Source: Phycisphaerales bacterium (GTDB lineage Bacteria; Planctomycetota; Phycisphaerae; Tepidisphaerales; Tepidisphaeraceae). From it: a DNA stretch of 10,892 nucleotides. The stretch lies in assembly GCA_028288775.1 (NCBI GenBank), contig JAQGHP010000203.1, positions 1-10,892 on the forward strand. The letters run 5' to 3'. The translations under genes and the position numbers were made by a program. This document shows positions 6,046 through 10,892 of this stretch, one piece after another. How positions within the stretch are numbered: position 1 is the stretch's first letter; every line of letters starts with the position of its first letter. The notes beneath the pieces are model-generated. The model made no database searches and was not told the DNA's origin. It worked only from the letters and a program-made list of their open reading frames with translations.

Positions 6046-9000
6046 ATGCCATCCAGCGATCCACAGCAGTACTTCCACCGCTCCCCCTCTGCGCGCGGGC
6101 AGGGCGCCGCACCCGCCCTTCGCCGGGCCAGCCATAAGGCCGCCGGCCAGTTGATTGAACTGCTCGAAGCACGCCAGCTCCTTTCCGCCGCGCACACCCC
6201 CACCCCGCAGAGTTCAGCGCCGCTGCATTCGGTGAGTTTCGCGCACGTTGCGCCTGCCGCCCCGGCTACCGTCGTCACCAACCAGTCGGACTATCTGCCG
6301 GGCCAGATTGCCACGATCACCGGTACCGGCTTTGGCGCTGGCGAGAAGGTCCGCCTGCAAGTCCTGCATATCGACGGCACGCCCAACACCGCCTCCGAGC
6401 ACCGCCCCTGGACCGTCCGCGCCGGCACGGACGGCACGTTCACCACCTCGTACCTCGTCGGCAAGGACGACCTGAACACCACGCTGCGCCTTACCGCCGT
6501 CGGACTTTCCACTCACCGCCGGGCTACAGAAATTTTCACCGACGGATCAGCGACCACCACCACTGTCACTTCCTCCACCGGCTCCGCGCCCGGGCCGCTG
6601 GTGAAGCCCAGCCACATCGTCGTCGTGGTCGAGGAGGACCGCTACGCCAACGCCATCGGCGACACGACCAACATGCCGTACATTAATTCGTTGGCGAGCA
6701 CCGGCCTGGCCTACACCAACTCGCACGGCCTGAACACCACCTCCCAGGAAGGCCAGATGTCCTACCTGGGCCTCTATTCCGGATCCACACAGGGCGTCAC
6801 CGACAACGGCAATCACGGCGTCTTCACGGGCCCCAATCTCGCCCAGTCGCTGAACAACAACGGCCTGTCTTTCACCGGCTACGCCGAGAGCCTCCCCTCC
6901 AACGGCGACACCACCCACAACCTCGCCGCCGACCCGACCAACGCCGCCTACGACGACCTGTACGTCCGCGCCTACAACCCCATGGCGCAGTTCTCCAACG
7001 TCGGCACGGGCCTGACCAACGCGAACGTCAACAAAACCTTCGCGAACTTCCCGACCACTGTCGCCGGCTACGCGAGTCTGCCGACCGTTTCATTCGTCAT
7101 CCCCAACACGCGCGGTAACACGCACGGCTCCAACGACACCAACCCCTTTGCCACCGACCCTAGCGCCTACAACGGCCTGCGCAAGAGCGCCGACACGTGG
7201 CTCCAGCAGAAGATGGACGGCTACCTCCAGTGGGCCAAGGCGAACAATAGCCTGCTGATCATCACCTCGGACGAAGGGGACCGCGCGCACACCTTCGCCA
7301 ATGGTTTCGCCACGATCATCAACGGCTCGAGCAGCCTCTTCACCCCCGGCGTCGATACCACCAACGTCACGCCTTACAACATTTTGCGGACCATCGAGGA
7401 CATGTACGCCCTCCCGCAGTTGGGCAGCTCGGCGAGCGCTTCCGAACTCGACACCAACGCCCAGGGCAAGCTCGGCGCGCCCTCCGCTTCCAGCGGCGGC
7501 GGCTCGGGCTTCGGCCAGCCCGTCACCTTCACCGCCACGGTCGCCCCCGTCGCCACCGGCTCAGGAACCCCCACGGGCACCGTCCAGTTCAAAATCGACG
7601 GCTCAAACTTCGGCAGCCCCGTAACGCTCGTCAACGGCTCAGCCGCCAGCGCCTCGATCAGCTCCATGACCGTTGCCAGCCACACGATCACCGCCGTCTA
7701 CAGCAGCGATGCCACCTACGCCGCCAGCACCTCGCCCACCCTCACGCAGGTCGTGTCGCAGGCTTCGACCACCACCGCAATTTCCTCCAGCGACACCTCG
7801 GCCGTCTGGGGCCAGAGCGTTACGCTCACCGCGACGGTTGCCCCCGTCGCCCCGAGCACCGGCGTGCCGACCGGCACCGTCAACTTCATGGACGGCACTA
7901 CGCAGCTCGGCGCAAGCACGCTCAACGCCTCCGGCCAGGCAACGTTCAACACGTCCTCCCTCACGGTCGCATCGCACTCGATTACCGCGGTGTATGTGGG
8001 GAGCACCGGCTACAACACGAGCACCTCTAGCTCCCTCGGCGAAACCGTCAGCCGCGACGCGGCTACCGCCGGCGTCACCTCTTCGGCCAACCCCTCCGTC
8101 TTCGGCCAAAGCGTTACGCTCACCGCCACCCTCGCTGCCGCCGCCCCCGGCTCGGGCACGCCCACCGGCACCGTCACCTTCATGGACGGCACCGCTACAC
8201 TAGGCACCGGCACCCTGAGCGCCGCGGGCCAGGCCACGTTCGTCACCTCCGCGCTGGGCGTGTCGTCGCATTCGATCACGGCCGTCTATGCCGGCGACGC
8301 CCACTTCGCCGGCGTCACGTCCTCGGCACTCTCCCAGGTCGTCAACCTCGCTTCGACCACAACAACAATTACGCCCCCCGCGGCCACGGTTACCGGCCAG
8401 TCAGTGAGCTTCACCGCGACGGTCGCGCCGGTCGCCCCCGGCGCGGGCACGCCCGCCGGCACGGTGCAGTTCGTCATCGACGGCGCGAACTCCGGAAGCC
8501 CCATCACCCTCTCGGGCGGCTCGGCCACCAGCGCCTCCATCGTCCTGTCCACCGCGGGCCAGCATTCGGTCTCCGCGGTCTACTCCGGCAGCTCCAGCTT
8601 CGCCGGCAGCACCGCCACGAGCGTCACGCAGACCGTCAACAAGGCGTCCACCAGCGCGGCGCTCGCGTCGAGCCTGAACCCTGCAACCGCTGGGCAATCG
8701 GTCACGTTCACCGCAACTCTTTCCGCCATCGCCCCCGGCGCGGGCACACCCACCGGCACGGTGACTTTCTTTGACGGCACCACCGCCGTCGGCTCGGGCA
8801 CGCTGAGCGCTTCCGGCAAGGCGACGTGGACGACGTCCACCCTCTCCGCCGCCTCGCATTCGATCTCCGCCTCGTACGCGGCCGACTCGAACTTCGCCGG
8901 CTCCACTTCCGCCACGCTCAACGAGACCATCAACCCCGCGACGACAACGGCATCCACGACCACCGGCGTCGTCTCCTCCGCCAACCCCACGGTGTTCGGC

Positions 9001-10641
9001 CAGGGCGTGAGTTTCACCGCCACGGTCTCCCCCGTTTCCCCCGCGACGGGAACGCCCACCGGCACCGTCCAATTCACCATCGACGGCGCGAACTTCGGCA
9101 GCCCGGTCACGCTCGTCAACGGCTCGGCCACCAGCAGTTCGCTGACCACGCTGTCGGTGAGCGGGCATAACGTGGCCGCGGTCTACTCAAGCGATGCTAA
9201 CTTCGCCGCCAGCACTTCCCCGACGCTCGTCCAGACCGTCAACCAGGCCTCGACTTCGGCCGCGGTGTCGTCCAGCGCATCGTCCGCCGTGTGGGGCCAG
9301 AGCGTGACGTTCACCGCCACAATCTCCGCAACCGCCCCCGGCACGGGAACCCCAACCGGCACAGTCACCTTCATGGACGGCGCAACCTCGCTGGGCAGCG
9401 GCACCCTCAGCGCCGCCGGCCAAGCCACGTTCACCACCTCATCGCTCGCCCTGTCGTCGCACTCGATCACCGCCGTCTACAATGGCGACACGAATTTCAT
9501 CACAAGCACCTCGCCCGCGCTCACGCAGACCATTAGCACCGCCTCCACCGCCGTCGCCCTCGCCACCTCGGCCAACCCCTCCACCTCAGGCCAATTGGTG
9601 ACCTTCACCGCCACCGTTTCCGCCACCGCCCCCAGCGCAGGCACGCCCACCGGCACCGTCACGTTCATGGACGGCGCCACCACGCTCGGCACCGGCACGT
9701 TGAACGCCTCCCGCCAGGCCACGTTCACCACGACCACGCTTTCGGTCGCCTCGCACTCCATCACCGCGGTCTACGCCGGCGACACAACCTTCACCGGCTC
9801 CACCTCCGCCGCGGTCACGCAGACCGTCAACGCCGCCGTCTCCAACGGCCCCGCGAGCAACACCTTCGCCACCGCCGGCCTCCTCACCGGCACCTCCATC
9901 ACCGCCACCGGCTCCAACGTCGGCGCGACCAAGGAAACCGGCGAACCCAATCACGGCGGCAACGCCGGCGGCCATTCCGTCTGGTGGTCCTGGACCGCCC
10001 CAACCTCAGCCACCGTCACCATCGACACCCTCGGCTCCAGCTTCGACACCCTCCTGGGCGTCTACACCGGCTCCGCCGTCTCCGCGCTCACGACAGTGGC
10101 CTCCAACGACGACAGCCCCGCCGGCGGCACCGCCACCAGCAAGGTCACCTTCGCCGCCGTCTCCGGCACGACCTACCGCATCGCCGTAGATGGCTACGGC
10201 GGCGCAGTCGGCAGCATCACGCTCCACCTGAGCGTCGCCGCCACCGTCACCACCAACGACAACTTCGCCAACCGCACCACCCTCACCGGCACCTCCATCA
10301 CCACCACCGGCTCCAACTCCGGCGCAACCAAGGAAACCGGCGAGCCCAATCACGGCGGCAACGCCGGCGGTCACTCCGTCTGGTGGTCCTGGACCGCCCC
10401 AACTTCCGGCACCGTCACCATCGACACCCTCGGCTCCAGCTTCGACACCCTCCTGGGCGTCTACACCGGCACCAGCGTCTCCGCCCTGACCACAGTAGCC
10501 TCCAACGACGACAGACCCGCCTGTGGCACCGCCACCAGCAAGGTCACCTTCGCCGTCACCGCGGGAACGACGTATCAAATCGCCGTAGACGGCTACGGCG
10601 GAGTCACCGGCAGCATCACCCTGCACCTCACTCTCGCGTAA
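6046..10641 (+). CDS. Giant modular surface protein with phosphoesterase domain and Ig-like repeats
   Basis: A 1531-residue protein, probably exported. Residues 25-50 are basic and then hydrophobic and contain ELLEARQLLSA (38-48), the LEPR-XLL-type N-terminal motif of planctomycete/PVC surface proteins. Residues 74-167 form an Ig-like beta-sandwich with SDYLPGQIATITGTGFGAGE at its start. Residues 187-460 match the acid phosphatase/phospholipase C type phosphoesterase family (PF04185-like): HIVVVVEEDRY (190-200), PYINSLASTGLAYTNSHG (211-228), SYLGLYSGSTQGVTD (239-253), PTVSFVIPNTRGNTHG (346-361), SLLIITSDEGD (402-412), YNILRTIEDMYALPQLG (444-460). Candidate catalytic residues are Glu197, Ser233, His360, Asp409 and Glu410, while two motif positions differ from the usual (Asp198 for Asn, Pro443 for His). 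Residues 485-1263 are eight Ig-like repeats of about 98 residues. Residues 1271-1398 and 1404-1531 are two copies of a C-terminal beta-rich domain (NHGGNAGGHSVWWSWTAPTS). No LPXTG or PEP-CTERM anchor is visible. Likely a secreted or cell-surface phosphatase or phospholipase; substrate unknown. Confidence 0.93.
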   Translation: MPSSDPQQYFHRSPSARGQGAAPALRRASHKAAGQLIELLEARQLLSAAHTPTPQSSAPLHSVSFAHVAPAAPATVVTNQSDYLPGQIATITGTGFGAGEKVRLQVLHIDGTPNTASEHRPWTVRAGTDGTFTTSYLVGKDDLNTTLRLTAVGLSTHRRATEIFTDGSATTTTVTSSTGSAPGPLVKPSHIVVVVEEDRYANAIGDTTNMPYINSLASTGLAYTNSHGLNTTSQEGQMSYLGLYSGSTQGVTDNGNHGVFTGPNLAQSLNNNGLSFTGYAESLPSNGDTTHNLAADPTNAAYDDLYVRAYNPMAQFSNVGTGLTNANVNKTFANFPTTVAGYASLPTVSFVIPNTRGNTHGSNDTNPFATDPSAYNGLRKSADTWLQQKMDGYLQWAKANNSLLIITSDEGDRAHTFANGFATIINGSSSLFTPGVDTTNVTPYNILRTIEDMYALPQLGSSASASELDTNAQGKLGAPSASSGGGSGFGQPVTFTATVAPVATGSGTPTGTVQFKIDGSNFGSPVTLVNGSAASASISSMTVASHTITAVYSSDATYAASTSPTLTQVVSQASTTTAISSSDTSAVWGQSVTLTATVAPVAPSTGVPTGTVNFMDGTTQLGASTLNASGQATFNTSSLTVASHSITAVYVGSTGYNTSTSSSLGETVSRDAATAGVTSSANPSVFGQSVTLTATLAAAAPGSGTPTGTVTFMDGTATLGTGTLSAAGQATFVTSALGVSSHSITAVYAGDAHFAGVTSSALSQVVNLASTTTTITPPAATVTGQSVSFTATVAPVAPGAGTPAGTVQFVIDGANSGSPITLSGGSATSASIVLSTAGQHSVSAVYSGSSSFAGSTATSVTQTVNKASTSAALASSLNPATAGQSVTFTATLSAIAPGAGTPTGTVTFFDGTTAVGSGTLSASGKATWTTSTLSAASHSISASYAADSNFAGSTSATLNETINPATTTASTTTGVVSSANPTVFGQGVSFTATVSPVSPATGTPTGTVQFTIDGANFGSPVTLVNGSATSSSLTTLSVSGHNVAAVYSSDANFAASTSPTLVQTVNQASTSAAVSSSASSAVWGQSVTFTATISATAPGTGTPTGTVTFMDGATSLGSGTLSAAGQATFTTSSLALSSHSITAVYNGDTNFITSTSPALTQTISTASTAVALATSANPSTSGQLVTFTATVSATAPSAGTPTGTVTFMDGATTLGTGTLNASRQATFTTTTLSVASHSITAVYAGDTTFTGSTSAAVTQTVNAAVSNGPASNTFATAGLLTGTSITATGSNVGATKETGEPNHGGNAGGHSVWWSWTAPTSATVTIDTLGSSFDTLLGVYTGSAVSALTTVASNDDSPAGGTATSKVTFAAVSGTTYRIAVDGYGGAVGSITLHLSVAATVTTNDNFANRTTLTGTSITTTGSNSGATKETGEPNHGGNAGGHSVWWSWTAPTSGTVTIDTLGSSFDTLLGVYTGTSVSALTTVASNDDRPACGTATSKVTFAVTAGTTYQIAVDGYGGVTGSITLHLTLA
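7498..9834 (+). repeat. Eight tandem Ig-like (Big_3_5-type) repeat units
   Basis: Eight in-frame units of about 295 bases. Each carries GQ-x-V-x-(F/L)-TATV, a GTPTGTV strand, and S-H-x-(I/V)-x-A-x-Y near its end, followed by a V-x-x-A-S-T linker. Two kinds alternate: units with an IDG-x-N-x-GSP core (1, 4, 6) and units with an MDG/FDG core then LG-x-GTL-x-A-x-G-x-AT (2, 3, 5, 7, 8). Unit 1 lacks the usual opening strand and joins the phosphoesterase domain through a Ser/Gly linker (residues 480-488). The units probably act as a stalk or as adhesive modules outside the cell. Confidence 0.85.
9856..10638 (+). repeat. Tandem duplication of the C-terminal domain (399-base period)
   Basis: Bases 9856-10239 and 10255-10638 encode two copies of the same domain, 133 residues apart. 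The DNA itself is near-identical over long runs: bases 10011-10071 and 10410-10470 are the same over 61 positions. The copies share KETGEPNHGGNAGGHSVWWS, TIDTLGSSFDTLLGVYTG and VASNDD. The second has Cys1493 in PACGT where the first has PAGGT. The fold resembles pre-peptidase C-terminal (PPC-like) beta domains, but I am not certain of the family. Confidence 0.85.
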
Positions 10642-10724
10642 TGGATTCGCAAGTTACGATTCCATTAAGCGATCCCCGGGGGTACTGCTTCCCACGTGGC
10701 AAAGCCCGTTCGACGCCAACCGTT
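10642..10724. other. Short 3' flank of the surface-protein gene
   Basis: No gene is seen. A 7-bp inverted repeat (TAATGGA at 10639-10645, TCCATTA at 10661-10667) overlaps the stop codon but has a 15-base loop and no T-run, so it is a poor terminator. CAAAGCCCGT at 10700-10709 recurs at 10809-10818, ahead of each palindromic repeat pair. Confidence 0.5.
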
Positions 10725-10792
10725 TAGCCGCCCCGCTTGCGGGGCGCTTTCCGCGCCAGCGAAAAAACAACGCCCCGCAAGCGGGGCGGCTA
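10725..10792. repeat. REP/BIME-like inverted pair of a 22-bp palindromic unit (pair 1)
   Basis: A 22-base unit at 10725-10746 (starting TAGCCG, core GCCCCGCTTGCGGGGC) is matched by its exact reverse complement at 10771-10792. Each unit forms its own hairpin, and the two can also pair with each other over 22 bp around a 24-base spacer (10747-10770). The arrangement is like the paired units of bacterial interspersed mosaic elements. Confidence 0.8.
10762..10792 (-). terminator. Intrinsic terminator on the - strand, in pair 1
   Basis: Read on the - strand, the GC-rich hairpin (core GCCCCGCTTGCGGGGC) is followed by GTTGTTTTTT, a good intrinsic-terminator tail. On the + strand the facing unit at 10725-10746 has only CGCTTT after it, so it would end transcription of the surface-protein gene less efficiently. 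Confidence 0.5.
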
Positions 10793-10836
10793 CTGCTCTT
10801 CGCGCTGCCAAAGCCCGTGCGGGCCGAGCCATTGTT

Positions 10837-10892
10837 TAGCCGCCCCGCTTGCGGGGCGCTTCTCCTGGCGCTCCCAAAAACGCCCCGCAAGC
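10837..10892. repeat. REP/BIME-like inverted pair (pair 2, cut by window end)
   Basis: The same 22-base unit recurs exactly at 10837-10858, 112 bases after the first. Its inverted partner begins at 10881 and is cut after 12 bases by the window edge. The spacer is 22 bases and again ends in an A-run. The CAAAGCCCGT motif also precedes this pair, so the repeating unit is larger than the palindrome, about 110 bases. Confidence 0.75.
10876..10892 (-). terminator. Intrinsic terminator on the - strand, in pair 2 (partial)
   Basis: On the - strand the hairpin arm GCTTGCGGGGCG runs into TTTTTGGG (the A-run at 10876-10880 on +). Only part of the hairpin lies in the window. Together with pair 1 it suggests a leftward gene just beyond the right edge. 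Confidence 0.4.

Noticed and set aside
5596..6137. Two short + frames crossing the intergenic region (5596-5958 and 5895-6137)
   Set aside because: No convincing ribosome sites and no recognisable composition or motif; both run over the ends of real genes.
7498..10638. CRISPR-like or non-coding tandem repeat
   Set aside because: The repeats keep reading frame over eight long units with amino-acid-level conservation, and there are no short regular repeats with unique spacers.
9984..10727. Alternative + frame of 247 residues in the duplicated C-terminal domain
   Set aside because: His/Arg-rich repetitive translation caused by the DNA duplication; the main frame encodes the conserved domain.
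10654..10890. - strand open frame through the palindromic repeats
   Set aside because: The frame is made mostly of repeat sequence and crosses two hairpin terminators; nothing suggests a protein.

Overview
The window is GC-rich and densely coding, and every gene I can support lies on the + strand. The best clue to the organism is the last protein. It opens with a LEPR-XLL-type motif (ELLEARQLLSA) and carries bacterial Ig-like repeats and a duplicated C-terminal domain, a layout typical of giant surface proteins in Planctomycetota, perhaps the Phycisphaerae side. This is inferred from protein style only; there is no rRNA or other marker gene here.

Bases 2-3943 hold three exopolysaccharide or O-antigen genes in a tight row. 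They encode a Wzx-like flippase (its start lies outside the window), a GT-B glycosyltransferase, and a multi-pass Wzy/O-antigen-ligase-like membrane protein. Together they would build, flip and polymerise (or ligate) a cell-surface glycan. The third gene overlaps the next by an ATGA junction. Two soluble enzymes follow: an NAD(P)-binding 6-phosphogluconate-dehydrogenase-like protein with a DUF1932-type C-terminus, and an RraA/4-hydroxy-4-methyl-2-oxoglutarate aldolase family protein with an intact D-X20-R-D motif. Spacing suggests that all five form one operon, although why the two enzymes sit with polysaccharide genes is not obvious.

Bases 5672-6045 are non-coding and relatively AT-rich in their first half. 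They hold weak promoter-like boxes and a cluster of stem-loops, possibly a structured 5' leader. Bases 6046-10641 encode a 1531-residue secreted modular protein: export/sorting motif, Ig-like domain, acid-phosphatase/phospholipase-C-type phosphoesterase domain, eight Ig-like (Big_3_5-type) repeats, and two near-identical C-terminal domains.

From 10725 to the window end there are two inverted pairs of a 22-bp GC-rich palindromic unit, REP/BIME-like. The second member of each pair reads as an intrinsic terminator on the - strand, suggesting a convergent gene beyond the right edge.

I see no wholly new system. The items most worth a second look are the altered active-site motifs of the phosphoesterase domain, the higher-order organisation of the Ig repeats, the palindromic repeat pairs, the stem-loop leader, and the coupling of the polysaccharide genes to the dehydrogenase and aldolase.
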